This document shows, piece after piece, positions 36,029 through 48,526 of a stretch of DNA of 64,000 nt (the first letter of the stretch is position 1; the number at the start of each line of letters is the position of its first letter). The notes under the pieces are model-generated. The model was not told the DNA's origin. It worked only from the letters and a program-made list of their open reading frames with translations, and searched no databases. Origin of the DNA: Arenicola marina (taxonomy: Eukaryota; Annelida; Polychaeta; Arenicolidae); contig OZ025256.1 in the NCBI GenBank assembly GCA_964019135.1, forward strand, positions 20,281,911 through 20,345,910. Direction: 5' to 3'. The position numbers and the translations under genes are program-made.

Positions 36029-36600
36029 AAAGATCTGTTTACTTGGTCGCCTCGCGTCAAGTAGCTCGTTCCCGATATAGGATTTCGTATCTGCCAAGTG
36101 TCTTCATAGCGCCAAACTGCCACACGTGTTGAGGTGTAGTCAGTTATCTCTGTGTCACAATCGCTTAGCGCGTTCGGCTGTGTCGAGATCCTGCTCGGGT
36201 GGCACGAATATATCCCGATTTCATGTGGGTTGTGCAATGCGCTGGCCAATTTCAGGTTTTGAAGCATACCGAAGGAATGATTTCCTCTGCCGGAAACGCG
36301 GTGGTTGATTAATATCTCTCCGGCGAGTGGCGAGAATGTTCTCACTTAATATCCAGAGCACAAATCGACTGAACAAAAAAACACGTATGTGATGACCCAT
36401 TCCGTTTTGGTCCGTCTGCTTGCCTACTGAACTGAAAGACCGCCATTGTACCAGCTACCAGTACAACCGGTTGACCTCTGAGAAAGGCGTCGTGCCGCGT
36501 CGTGAGACTGCTGATCGGAAAATTACATTTCGAGAGGAGCCCGTAGATGATACCTGTCGTGCGTGACGAGAGTTTCCTACCTGTTGAGGTGTTAACAGTT

Positions 36601-36606
36601 GTCTCT

Positions 36607-36667
<61 letters not shown>

Positions 36668-36674
36668 AGGGACG
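36601..36674 (+). tRNA. tRNA-Asn(GUU) copy 3, unit A, reference copy
   Basis: 74 bases that fold as a complete cloverleaf. Acceptor GTCTCTG pairs with CAGGGAC (one G-U). The D stem is GCGC/GCGC, the anticodon stem TTCGG/CCGAA with loop CTGTTAA (anticodon GUU, reading AAC/AAU), the variable loop AGGTT, and the T stem GGTGG/CCACC with loop TTCAAGC. The discriminator base is G, as in eukaryotic tRNA-Asn. There is no intron and no encoded CCA. The A box TGGCGCAATCGG and B box GGTTCAAGCCC are the internal Pol III promoter. CTTTTTAC, starting 7 bp downstream, is the terminator. First copy with the consensus shared by 33 of 44 copies. Confidence 0.98.
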
Positions 36675-36829
36675 AATGATCTTTTTACTTGGTCGCCTCG
36701 CGTCAAGTAGCTCGTTCCTGATATAGGAGTGGCCTAAAACACCAACATTCCATTCCTGATATAGGATTAAGTCTCCGTCAAGTGTCCTCTTAGCGCCAGA
36801 CTGCCACACATGTTGAGGTGTAATCAGCG

Positions 36830-36865
36830 GTCTCTGTGTCGCAATCGGTTAGCGCGTTCGGCTGT
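36830..36865 (+). pseudogene. Truncated tRNA-Asn (5' half), repeated in every unit
   Basis: Type example of a second tRNA-related segment. GTCTCTGTGTCGCAATCGG and the following bases match tRNA-Asn positions 1-36 with one change (G10 to T), then switch to unrelated sequence (CAAGATCTTG) inside the anticodon, after G34-U35. The 15-18 bp before it (TTGAGGTGTAATCAG) match the 5' flank of the full gene (TTGAGGTGTTAACAG), so this is a DNA copy of a gene front end and not a retroposed RNA. It lies 229 bp after the tRNA start in A units and 191 bp after it in B units; B copies also have GCTTAG for GGTTAG. Left-edge copies are at 35503-35538 and 36146-36181. The G10 change falls in the A box, and the B box is absent, so transcription by Pol III is unlikely. 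Confidence 0.9.
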
Positions 36866-37276
36866 CAAGATCTTGTTAGGACGGCACGAATATATCCGGA
36901 TTCCATGTGGGTTGTGCAATGCGCCGGCCAACTTAGGTTTAGACGCATACCGAAGGAATGATTTCCTCTGCCGGAAACCACTGACCAAAATGTGGTGGTT
37001 GATTATACTCGTGTGGGGAGTGTTCTCACTTGATATCCAAAGCACAAATCGACTGATAAATGAACCACGTATGTGATGGCACGTTCTGTTTTGGTCCATC
37101 TGCTTGCCTACTGAACTGGGAGGCTGCCATTTTACCAACAACCAGTACAACCGGTTGACCTTTGTGAGAATGGCGTCGTGAGATTGCTGATCGGAAAATT
37201 ACACTTCGAGAGGAGCCCGTAGATGATACCTGTCGTGCGTAACGAGAGATTCCTAGCTGTTGAGGTGTTAACAGTT

Positions 37277-37282
37277 GTCTCT

Positions 37283-37342
<60 letters not shown>

Positions 37343-37350
37343 TAGGGATG
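37277..37350 (+). tRNA. tRNA-Asn(GUU) copy 4, unit B, two acceptor changes
   Basis: The 3' acceptor strand reads TAGGGAT instead of CAGGGAC, turning two G-C pairs into G-U pairs. Folding is still possible but weaker. The unit is 640 bp because one A is missing in its truncated tRNA half (37468-37502). Confidence 0.85.
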
Positions 37351-37916
37351 AAAGATGTTTTTACTTGGTCGCCTCGCGTCAAGTAGATCATTCGTGATAT
37401 AGGATTTAGTCTCTGTCAAGTTTCTTCATAGCGCCAGACTGCCACACGTGTTGAGATGTAATCAGTTGTCTCTGTGTCGCATCGCTTAGCGCGTTCGGCT
37501 GTGTCACGATCCTGTTCGGATGGCACAAATATATCCTGATTCCATTTGGGTTGTGCATTGCGCCGGCCAACTTCAGGTTTTGACGCATACCGAAGGAATG
37601 ATTTCCTCTGCCGGAAACCACGGACTAAAATGTGGTGGTTGATTATACTCGTGTGGGGAGTGTTCTCACTTGATATCCAAAGCACAAATCGACTGATAAA
37701 TAAACCGCGTATGTGATGACACGTTCCGTTTTGGTCCATCTGCTTGCCTACTGAACTGGGAGGCTGCCATTTTACCAACAACCAGTACAACTCGTTGACC
37801 TTGGTGAGAAAGGCGTCGTGAGATTGCTGATCGGAAAATTACACTTCGAGAGGAGCCCGTAGATAATACCTGTCGTGCGTAACGAGAGATTCCTAGCTGT
37901 TGAGGTGTTAACAGTT

Positions 37917-37946
37917 GTCTCTGTGGCGCAATCGGTTAGCGCGTTT

Positions 37947-37983
<37 letters not shown>

Positions 37984-37990
37984 AGGGACG
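37917..37990 (+). tRNA. tRNA-Asn(GUU) copy 5, unit A, one change
   Basis: C29 to T in the anticodon stem gives a U-G pair. The same change occurs in copy 42 (62300). Terminator T5 intact. Confidence 0.92.
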
Positions 37991-38592
37991 AATGATCTTT
38001 TTACTTGGTCGCCTCGCGTCAAGTAGCTCGTTCCTGATATAGGAGTGGCCTAAAACACCAACATTCCATTCCTGATATAGGATTAAGTCTCCGTCAAGTG
38101 TCCTCTTAGCGCCAGACTGCCACACATGTTGAGGTGTAATCAGCGGTCTCTGTGTCGCAATCGGTTAGCGCGTTCGGCTGTCAAGATCTTGTTAGGACGG
38201 CACGAATATATCCGGATTCCATGTGGGTTGTGCAATGCGCCGGCCAACTTAGGTTTAGACGCATACCGAAGGAATGATTTCCTCTGCCGGAAACCACTGA
38301 CCAAAATGTGGTGGTTGATTATACTCGTGTGGGGAGTGTTCACACTTGATATCCAAAGCACAAATCGACTGATAAATGAACCACGTATGTGATGGCACGT
38401 TCTGTTTTGGTCCATCTGCTTGCCTACTGAACTGGGAGGCTGCCATTTTACCAACAACCAGTACAACCGGTTGACCTTTGTGAGAATGGCGTCGTGAGAT
38501 TGCTGATCGGAAAATTACACTTCGAGAGGAGCCCGTAGATGATACCTGTCGTGCGTAACGAGAGATTCCTAGCTGTTGAGGTGTTAACAGTT

Positions 38593-38598
38593 GTCTCT

Positions 38599-38659
<61 letters not shown>

Positions 38660-38666
38660 AGGGACG
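38593..38666 (+). tRNA. tRNA-Asn(GUU) copy 6, unit B
   Basis: Identical to the reference copy. Followed by AAAGATGTTTTTAC, the B-type terminator context. Confidence 0.97.
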
Positions 38667-39233
38667 AAAGATGTTTTTACTTGGTCGCCTCGCGTCAAGT
38701 AGATCATTCGTGATATAGGATTTAGTCTCTGTCAAGTTTCTTCATAGCGCCAGACTGCCACACGTGTTGAGATGTAATCAGTTGTCTCTGTGTCGCAATC
38801 GCTTAGCGCGTTCGGCTGTGTCACGATCCTGTTCGGATGGCACAAATATATCCTGATTCCATTTGGGTAGTGCATTGCGCCGGCCAACTTCAGGTTTTGA
38901 CGCATACCGAAGGAATGATTTCCTCTGCCGGAAACCACGGACTAAAATGTGGTGGTTGATTATACTCGTGTGGGGAGTGTTCTCACTTGATATCCAAAGC
39001 ACAAATCGACTGATAAATAAACCGCGTATGTGATGACACGTTCCGTTTTGGTCCATCTGCTTGCCTACTGAACTGGGAGGCTGCCATTTTACCAACAACC
39101 AGTACAACTCGTTGACCTTGGTGAGAAAGGCGTCGTGAGATTGCTGATCGGAAAATTACACTTCGAGAGGAGCCCGTAGATAATACCTGTCGTGCGTAAC
39201 GAGAGATTCCTAGCTGTTGAGGTGTTAACAGTT

Positions 39234-39239
39234 GTCTCT

Positions 39240-39300
<61 letters not shown>

Positions 39301-39307
39301 AGGGACG
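39234..39307 (+). tRNA. tRNA-Asn(GUU) copy 7, unit A
   Basis: Identical to the reference copy, with the A-type flank AATGATCTTTTTAC. Confidence 0.97.
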
Positions 39308-39909
39308 AATGATCTTTTTACTTGGTCGCCTCGCGTCAAGTAGCTCGTTCCTGATATAGGAGTGGCCTAAAACACCAACATTCCATTCCTGATATAGGAT
39401 TAAGTCTCCGTCAAGTGTCCTCTTAGCGCCAGACTGCCACACATGTTGAGGTGTAATCAGCGGTCTCTGTGTCGCAATCGGTTAGCGCGTTCGGCTGTCA
39501 AGATCTTGTTAGGACGGCACGAATATATCCGGATTCCATGTGGGTTGTGCAATGCGCCGGCCAACTTAGGTTTAGACGCATACCGAAGGAATGATTTCCT
39601 CTGCCGGAAACCACTGACCAAAATGTGGTGGTTGATTATACTCGTGTGGGGAGTGTTCTCACTTGATATCCAAAGCACAAATCGACTGATAAATGAACCA
39701 CGTATGTGATGGCACGTTCTGTTTTGGTCCATCTGCTTGCCTACTGAACTGGGAGGCTGCCATTTTACCAACAACCAGTACAACCGGTTGACCTTTGTGA
39801 GAATGGCGTCGTGAGATTGCTGATCGGAAAATTACACTTCGAGAGGAGCCCGTAGATGATACCTGTCGTGCGTACCGAGAGATTCCTAGCTGTTGAGGTG
39901 TTAACAGTT

Positions 39910-39915
39910 GTCTCT

Positions 39916-39976
<61 letters not shown>

Positions 39977-39983
39977 AGGGACG
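39910..39983 (+). tRNA. tRNA-Asn(GUU) copy 8, unit B
   Basis: Identical to the reference. Leader variant CGTACCGAGAG upstream; the truncated half of this unit reads CTCTGCGTCGC, a variant also seen after copies 14, 20, 29 and 39. Confidence 0.97.
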
Positions 39984-40550
39984 AAAGATGTTTTTACTTG
40001 GTCGCCTCGCGTCAAGTAGATCATTCGTGATATAGGATTTAGTCTCTGTCAAGTTTCTTCATAGCGCCAGACTGCCACACGTGTTGAGATGTAATCAGTT
40101 GTCTCTGCGTCGCAATCGCTTAGCGCGTTCGGCTGTGTCACGATCCTGTTCGGATGGCACAAATATATCCTGATTCCATTTGGGTTGTGCATTGCGCCGG
40201 CCAACTTCAGGTTTTGACGCATACCGAAGGAATGATTTCCTCTGCCGGAAACCACGGACTAAAATGTGGTGGTTGATTATACTCGTGTGGGGAGTGTTCT
40301 CACTTGATATCCAAAGCACAAATCGACTGATAAATAAACCGCGTATGTGATGACACGTTCCGTTTTGGTCCATCGGCTTGCCTACTGAACTGGGAGGCTG
40401 CCATTTTACCAACAACCAGGACAACTCGTTGACCTTGGTGAGAAAGGCGTCGTGAGATTGCTGATCGGAAAATTACACTTCGAGAGGAGCCCGTAGATAA
40501 TACCTGTCGTGCGTAACGAGAGATTCCTAGCTGTTGAGGTGTTAACAGTT

Positions 40551-40556
40551 GTCTCT

Positions 40557-40617
<61 letters not shown>

Positions 40618-40624
40618 AGGGACG
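40551..40624 (+). tRNA. tRNA-Asn(GUU) copy 9, unit A
   Basis: Identical to the reference. The unit before it carries AACCAGGACAACTCG, shared with the unit before copy 15. Confidence 0.97.
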
Positions 40625-41226
40625 AATGATCTTTTTACTTGGTCGCCTCGCGTCAAGTAGCTCGTTCCTGATATAGGAGTGGCCTAAAACACCAACATTC
40701 CATTCCTGATATAGGATTAAGTCTCCGTCAAGTGTCCTCTTAGCGCCAGACTGCCACACATGTTGAGGTGTAATCAGCGGTCTCTGTGTCGCAATCGGTT
40801 AGCGCGTTCGGCTGTCAAGATCTTGTTAGGACGGCACGAATATATCCGGATTCCATGTGGGTTGTGCAATGCGCCGGCCAACTTAGGTTTAGACGCATAC
40901 CGAAGGAATGATTTCCTCTGCCGGAAACCACTGACCAAAATGTGGTGGTTGATTATACTCGTGTGGGGAGTGTTCTCACTTGATATCCAAAGCACAAATC
41001 GACTGATAAATGAACCACGTATGTGATGGCACGTTCCGTTTTGGTCCATCTGCTTGCCTACTGAACTGGGAGGCTGCCATTTTACCAACAACCAGTACAA
41101 CCGGTTGACCTTTGTGAGAATGGCGTCGTGAGATTGCTGATCGGAAAATTACACTTCGAGAGGAGCCCGTAGATGATACCTGTCGTGCGTAACGAAAGAT
41201 TCCTAGCTGTTGAGGTGTTAACAGTT

Positions 41227-41232
41227 GTCTCT

Positions 41233-41293
<61 letters not shown>

Positions 41294-41300
41294 AGGGACG
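41227..41300 (+). tRNA. tRNA-Asn(GUU) copy 10, unit B
   Basis: Identical to the reference. Leader variant AACGAAAGATTCC is shared with copy 16, 3951 bp away; GCGCTGGCC in its spacer is shared with units of copies 16 and 25. Confidence 0.97.
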
Positions 41301-41867
41301 AAAGATGTTTTTACTTGGTCGCCTCGCGTCAAGTAGATCATTCGTGATATAGGATTTAGTCTCTGTCAAGTTTCTTCATAGCGCCAGACTGCCACACGTG
41401 TTGAGATGTAATCAGTTGTCTCTGTGTCGCAATCGCTTAGCGCGTTCGGCTGTGTCACGATCCTGTTCGGATGGCACAAATATATCCTGATTCCATTTGG
41501 GTTGTGCATTGCGCTGGCCAACTTCAGGTTTTGACGCATACCGAAGGAATGATTTCCTCTGCCGGAAACCACGGACTAAAATGTGGTGGTTGATTATACT
41601 CGTGTGGGGAGTGTTCTCACTTGATATCCAAAACACAAATCGACTGATAAATAAACCGCGTATGTGATGACACGTTCCGTTTTGGTCCATCTGCTTACCT
41701 ACTGAACTGGGAGGCTGCCATTTTACCAACAACCAGTACAACTCGTTGACCTTGGTGAGAAAGGCGTCGTGAGATTGCTGATCGGAAAATTACACTTCGA
41801 GAGGAGCCCGTAGATAATACCTGTCGTGCGTAACGAGAGATTCCTAGCTGTTGAGGTGTTAAAAGTT

Positions 41868-41873
41868 GTCTCT

Positions 41874-41934
<61 letters not shown>

Positions 41935-41941
41935 AGGGACG
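41868..41941 (+). tRNA. tRNA-Asn(GUU) copy 11, unit A
   Basis: Identical to the reference. Immediate leader GTTAAAAGTT differs from the usual GTTAACAGTT. Confidence 0.97.
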
Positions 41942-42543
41942 AATGATCTTTTTACTTGGTCGCCTCGCGTCAAGTAGCTCGTTCCTGATATAGGAGTGGC
42001 CTAAAACACCAACATTCCATTCCTGATATAGGATTAAGTCTCCGTCAAGTGTCCTCTTAGCGCCAGACTGCCACACATGTTGAGGTGTAATCAGCGGTCT
42101 CTGTGTCGCAATCGGTTAGCGCGTTCGGCTGTCAAGATCTTGTTAGGACGGCACGAATATATCCCGATTCCATGTGGGTTGTGCAATGCGCCGGCCAACT
42201 TAGGTTTAGACGCATACCGAAGGAATGATTTCCTTTGCCGGAAACCACTGACCAAAATGTGGTGGTTGATTATACTCGTGTGGGGAGTGCTCTCACTTGA
42301 TATCCAAAGCACAAATCGACTGATAAATGAACCACGTATGTGATGGCACGTTCCGTTTTGGTCCATCTGCTTACCTACTGAACTGGGAGGCTGCCATTTT
42401 ACCAACAACCAGTACAACCGGTTGACCTTTGTGAGAATGGCGTCGTGAGATTGCTGATCGGAAAATTACACTTCGAGAGGAGCCCGTAGATGATACCTGT
42501 CGTGCGTAACGAGAGATTCCTAGCTGTTGAGGTGTTAACAGTT

Positions 42544-42549
42544 GTCTCT

Positions 42550-42610
<61 letters not shown>

Positions 42611-42617
42611 AGGGACG
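42544..42617 (+). tRNA. tRNA-Asn(GUU) copy 12, unit B
   Basis: Identical to the reference, with consensus flanks. Confidence 0.97.
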
Positions 42618-43184
42618 AAAGATGTTTTTACTTGGTCGCCTCGCGTCAAGTAGATCATTCGTGATATAGGATTTAGTCTCTGTCAAGTTTCTTCATAGCG
42701 CCAGACTGCCACACGTGTTGAGATGTAATCAGTTGTCTCTGTGTCGCAATCGCTTAGCGCGTTCGGCTGTGTCACGATCCTGTTCGGATGGCACAAATAT
42801 ATCCTGATTCCATTTGGGTTGTGCATTGCGCCGGCCAACTTCAGGTTTTGACGCATACCGAAGGAATGATTTCCTCTGCCGGAAACCACGGACTAAAATG
42901 TGGTGGTTGATTATACTCGTGTGGGGAGTGTTCTCACTTGATATCCAAAGCACAAATCGACTGATAAATAAACCGCGTATGTGATGACACGTTCCGTTTT
43001 GGTCCATCTGCTTGCCTACTGAACTGGGAGGCTGCCATTTTACCAACAACCAGTACAACTCGTTGACCTTGGTGAGAAAGGCGTCGTGAGATTGCTGATC
43101 GGAAAATTACACTTCGAGAGGAGCCCGTAGATAATACCTGTCGTGCGTAACGAGATATTCCTAGCTGTTGAGGTGTTAACAGTT

Positions 43185-43190
43185 GTCTCT

Positions 43191-43251
<61 letters not shown>

Positions 43252-43258
43252 AGGGACG
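43185..43258 (+). tRNA. tRNA-Asn(GUU) copy 13, unit A
   Basis: Identical to the reference. Leader CGAGATATTCC and spacer GCGCCGGACTGCC are private markers shared with copies 19 and 28. Confidence 0.97.
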
Positions 43259-43860
43259 AATGATCTTTTTACTTGGTCGCCTCGCGTCAAGTAGCTCGTT
43301 CCTGATATAGGAGTGGCCTAAAACACCAACATTCCATTCCTGATATAGGATTAAGTCTCCGTCAAGTGTCCTCTTAGCGCCGGACTGCCACACATGTTGA
43401 GGTGTAATCAGCGGTCTCTGTGTCGCAATCGGTTAGCGCGTTCGGCTGTCAAGATCTTGTTAGGACGGCACGAATATATCCGGATTCCATGTGGGTTGTG
43501 CAATGCGCCGGCCAACTTAGGTTTAGACGCATACCGAAGGAATGATTTCCTCTGCCGGAAACCACTGACCAAAATGTGGTGGTTGATTATACTCGTGTGG
43601 GGAGTGTTCTCACTTGATATCCAAAGCACAAATCGACTGATAAATGAACCACGTATGTGATGGCACGTTCCGTTTTGGTCCATCTGCTTGCCTACTGAAC
43701 TGGGAGGGTGCCATTTTACCAACAACCAGTACAACCGGTTGACCTTTGTGAGAATGGCGTCGTGAGATTGCTGATCGGAAAATTATACTTCGAGAGGAGC
43801 CCGTAGATGATACCTGTCGTGCGTAACGAGAGATTCCTAGCTGTTGAGGTGTTAACAGTT

Positions 43861-43866
43861 GTCTCT

Positions 43867-43922
<56 letters not shown>

Positions 43923-43934
43923 GACCCAGGGACG
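43861..43934 (+). tRNA. tRNA-Asn(GUU) copy 14, unit B, T-stem change
   Basis: T-stem 3' strand CGACC instead of CCACC, giving one G-G mismatch and altering the end of the B-box region. Copy 20 has the same change 3951 bp away, so the variant was duplicated. Confidence 0.85.
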
Positions 43935-44501
43935 AAAGATGTTTTTACTTGGTCGCCTCGCGTCAAGTAGATCATTCGTGATATAGGATTTAGTCTCTGT
44001 CAAGTTTCTTCATAGCGCCAGACTGCCACACGTGTTGAGATGTAATCAGTTGTCTCTGCGTCGCAATCGCTTAGCGCGTTCGGCTGTGTCACGATCCTGT
44101 TCGGATGGCACAAATATATCCTGATTCCATTTGGGTTGTGCATTGCGCCGGCCAACTTCAGGTTTTGACGCATACCGAAGGAATGATTTCCTCTGCCGGA
44201 AACCACGGACTAAAATGTGGTGGTTGATTATACTCGTGTGGGGAGTGTTCTCACTTGATATCCAAAGCACAAATCGACTGATAAATAAACCGCGTATGTG
44301 ATGACACGTTCCGTTTTGGTCCATCTGCTTGCCTACTGAACTGGGAGGCTGCCATTTTACCAACAACCAGGACAACTCGTTGACCTTGGTGAGAAAGGCG
44401 TCGTGAGATTGCTGATCGGAAAATTACACTTCGAGAGGAGCCCGTAGATAATACCTGTCGTGCGTAACGAGAGATTCCTAGCTGTTGAGGTGTTAACAGT
44501 T

Positions 44502-44507
44502 GTCTCT

Positions 44508-44568
<61 letters not shown>

Positions 44569-44575
44569 AGGGACG
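44502..44575 (+). tRNA. tRNA-Asn(GUU) copy 15, unit A
   Basis: Identical to the reference. Its truncated half has TTAGTTCGTTC, a marker shared with the unit of copy 24, 5944 bp away. Confidence 0.97.
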
Positions 44576-45177
44576 AATGATCTTTTTACTTGGTCGCCTC
44601 GCGTCAAGTAGCTCGTTCCTGATATAGGAGTGGCCTAAAACACCAACATTCCATTCCTGATATAGGATTAAGTCTCCGTCAAGTGTCCTCTTAGCGCCAG
44701 ACTGCCACACATGTTGAGGTGTACTCAGCGGTCTCTGTGTCGCAATCGGTTAGTTCGTTCGGCTGTCAAGATCTTGTTAGGACGGCACGAATATATCCGG
44801 ATTCCATGTGGGTTGTGCAATGCGCCGGCCAACTTAGGTTTAGACGCATACCGAAGGAATGATTTCCTCTGCCGGAAACCACTGACCAAAATGTGGTGGT
44901 TGATTATACTCGTGTGGGGAGTGTTCTCACTTGATATCCAAAGCACAAATCGACTGATAAATGAACCACGTATGTGATGGCACGTTCCGTTTTGGTCCAT
45001 CTGCTTGCCTACTGAACTGGGAGGCTGCCATTTTACCAACAACCAGTACAACCGGTTGACCTTTGTGAGAATGGCGTCGTGAGATTGCTGATCGGAAAAT
45101 TACACTTCGAGAGGAGCCCGTAGATGATACCTGTCGTGCGTAACGAAAGATTCCTAGCTGTTGAGGTGTTAACAGTT

Positions 45178-45183
45178 GTCTCT

Positions 45184-45244
<61 letters not shown>

Positions 45245-45251
45245 AGGGACG
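45178..45251 (+). tRNA. tRNA-Asn(GUU) copy 16, unit B
   Basis: Identical to the reference. Spacer markers GCGCTGGCC and CCAAAACACAAATCG match units of copies 10 and 25. Confidence 0.97.
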
Positions 45252-45818
45252 AAAGATGTTTTTACTTGGTCGCCTCGCGTCAAGTAGATCATTCGTGATA
45301 TAGGATTTAGTCTCTGTCAAGTTTCTTCATAGCGCCAGACTGCCACACGTGTTGAGATGTAATCAGTTGTCTCTGTGTCGCAATCGCTTAGCGCGTTCGG
45401 CTGTGTCACGATCCTGTTCGGATGGCACAAATATATCCTGATTCCATTTGGGTTGTGCATTGCGCTGGCCAACTTCAGGTTTTGACGCATACCGAAGGAA
45501 TGATTTCCTCTGCCGGAAACCACGGACTAAAATGTGGTGGTTGATTATACTCGTGTGGGGAGTGTTCTCACTTGATATCCAAAACACAAATCGACTGATA
45601 AATAAACCGCGTATGTGATGACACGTTCCGTTTTGGTCCATCTGCTTACCTACTGAACTGGGAGGCTGCCATTTTACCAACAACCAGTACAACTCGTTGA
45701 CCTTGGTGAGAAAGGCGTCGTGAGATTGCTGATCGGAAAATTACACTTCGAGAGGAGCCCGTAGATAATACCTGTCGTGCGTAACGAGAGATTCCTAGCT
45801 GTTGAGGTGTTAATAGTT

Positions 45819-45824
45819 GTCTCT

Positions 45825-45885
<61 letters not shown>

Positions 45886-45892
45886 AGGGACG
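45819..45892 (+). tRNA. tRNA-Asn(GUU) copy 17, unit A
   Basis: Identical to the reference. Immediate leader GTTAATAGTT is shared only with copy 26. Confidence 0.97.
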
Positions 45893-46494
45893 AATGATCT
45901 TTTTACTTGGTCGCCTCGCGTCAAGTAGCTCGTTCCTGATATAGGAGTGGCCTAAAACACCAACATTCCATTCCTGATATAGGATTAAGTCTCCGTCAAG
46001 TGTCCTCTTAGCGCCAGACTGCCACACATGTTGAGGTGTAATCAGCGGTCTCTGTGTCGCAATCGGTTAGCGCGTTCGGCTGTCAAGATCTTGTTAGGAC
46101 GGCACGAATATATCCCGATTCCATGTGGGTTGTGCAATGCGCCGGCCAACTTAGGTTTAGACGCATACCGAAGGAATGATTTCCTTTGCCGGAAACCACT
46201 GACCAAAATGTGGTGGTTGATTATACTCGTGTGGGGAGTGCTCTCACTTGATATCCAAAGCACAAATCGACTGATAAATGAACCACGTATGTGATGGCAC
46301 GTTCCGTTTTGGTCCATCTGCTTGCCTACTGAACTGGGAGGCTGCCATTTTACCAACAACCAGTACAACCGGTTGACCTTTGTGAGAATGGCGTCGTGAG
46401 ATTGCTGATCGGAAAATTACACTTCGAGAGGAGCCCGTAGATGATACCTGTCGTGCGTAACGAGAGATTCCTAGCTGTTGAGGTGTTAACAGTT

Positions 46495-46500
46495 GTCTCT

Positions 46501-46561
<61 letters not shown>

Positions 46562-46568
46562 AGGGACG
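46495..46568 (+). tRNA. tRNA-Asn(GUU) copy 18, unit B
   Basis: Identical to the reference, consensus flanks. Confidence 0.97.
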
Positions 46569-47135
46569 AAAGATGTTTTTACTTGGTCGCCTCGCGTCAA
46601 GTAGATCATTCGTGATATAGGATTTAGTCTCTGTCAAGTTTCTTCATAGCGCCAGACTGCCACACGTGTTGAGATGTAATCAGTTGTCTCTGTGTCGCAA
46701 TCGCTTAGCGCGTTCGGCTGTGTCACGATCCTGTTCGGATGGCACAAATATATCCTGATTCCATTTGGGTTGTGCATTGCGCCGGCCAACTTCAGGTTTT
46801 GACGCATACCGAAGGAATGATTTCCTCTGCCGGAAACCACGGACTAAAATGTGGTGGTTGATTATACTCGTGTGGGGAGTGTTCTCACTTGATATCCAAA
46901 GCACAAATCGACTGATAAATAAACCGCGTATGTGATGACACGTTCCGTTTTGGTCCATCTGCTTGCCTACTGAACTGGGAGGCTGCCATTTTACCAACAA
47001 CCAGTACAACTCGTTGACCTTGGTGAGAAAGGCGTCGTGAGATTGCTGATCGGAAAATTACACTTCGAGAGGAGCCCGTAGATAATACCTGTCGTGCGTA
47101 ACGAGATATTCCTAGCTGTTGAGGTGTTAACAGTT

Positions 47136-47141
47136 GTCTCT

Positions 47142-47202
<61 letters not shown>

Positions 47203-47209
47203 AGGGACG
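47136..47209 (+). tRNA. tRNA-Asn(GUU) copy 19, unit A
   Basis: Identical to the reference. Carries the CGAGATATTCC leader of copies 13 and 28. Confidence 0.97.
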
Positions 47210-47811
47210 AATGATCTTTTTACTTGGTCGCCTCGCGTCAAGTAGCTCGTTCCTGATATAGGAGTGGCCTAAAACACCAACATTCCATTCCTGATATAGG
47301 ATTAAGTCTCCGTCAAGTGTCCTCTTAGCGCCGGACTGCCACACATGTTGAGGTGTAATCAGCGGTCTCTGTGTCGCAATCGGTTAGCGCGTTCGGCTGT
47401 CAAGATCTTGTTAGGACGGCACGAATATATCCGGATTCCATGTGGGTTGTGCAATGCGCCGGCCAACTTAGGTTTAGACGCATACCGAAGGAATGATTTC
47501 CTCTGCCGGAAACCACTGACCAAAATGTGGTGGTTGATTATACTCGTGTGGGGAGTGTTCTCACTTGATATCCAAAGCACAAATCGACTGATAAATGAAC
47601 CACGTATGTGATGGCACGTTCCGTTTTGGTCCATCTGCTTGCCTACTGAACTGGGAGGGTGCCATTTTACCAACAACCAGTACAACCGGTTGACCTTTGT
47701 GAGAATGGCGTCGTGAGATTGCTGATCGGAAAATTATACTTCGAGAGGAGCCCGTAGATGATACCTGTCGTGCGTAACGAGAGATTCCTAGCTGTTGAGG
47801 TGTTAACAGTT

Positions 47812-47817
47812 GTCTCT

Positions 47818-47873
<56 letters not shown>

Positions 47874-47885
47874 GACCCAGGGACG
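47812..47885 (+). tRNA. tRNA-Asn(GUU) copy 20, unit B, T-stem change
   Basis: Same CGACC T-stem defect as copy 14. The later relative at copy 29 shares the surrounding spacer markers (AAATTATACTTCG) but has the normal T stem. Confidence 0.85.
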
Positions 47886-48452
47886 AAAGATGTTTTTACT
47901 TGGTCGCCTCGCGTCAAGTAGATCATTCGTGATATAGGATTTAGTCTCTGTCAAGTTTCTTCATAGCGCCAGACTGCCACACGTGTTGAGATGTAATCAG
48001 TTGTCTCTGCGTCGCAATCGCTTAGCGCGTTCGGCTGTGTCACGATCCTGTTCGGATGGCACAAATATATCCTGATTCCATTTGGGTTGTGCATTGCGCC
48101 GGCCAACTTCAGGTTTTGACGCATACCGAAGGAATGATTTCCTCTGCCGGAAACCACGGACTAAAATGTGGTGGTTGATTATACTCGTGTGGGGAGTGTT
48201 CTCACTTGATATCCAAAGCACAAATCGACTGATAAATAAACCGCGTATGTGATGACACGTTCCGTTTTGGTCCATCTGCTTGCCTACTGAACTGGGAGGC
48301 TGCCATTTTACCAACAACCAGTACAACTCGTTGACCTTGGTGAGAAAGGCGTCGTGAGATTGCTGATCGGAAAATTACACTTTGAGAGGAGCCCGTAGAT
48401 AATACCTGTCGTGCGTAACGAGAGATTCCTAGCTGTTGAGGTGTTAACAGTT

Positions 48453-48458
48453 GTCTCT

Positions 48459-48519
<61 letters not shown>

Positions 48520-48526
48520 AGGGACG
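48453..48526 (+). tRNA. tRNA-Asn(GUU) copy 21, unit A
   Basis: Identical to the reference. Leader marker ACTTTGAGAGG is shared with copies 30 and 32; spacer marker GGGTTTTGCAATG is shared with copy 30. Confidence 0.97.

Noticed and set aside
36830-36865. Truncated tRNA as a retroposed tRNA half (tiRNA-like product)
   Set aside because: The break lies in the anticodon loop, which is suggestive, but the copy also carries the gene's own 5' flank, which a mature tRNA half would not have.
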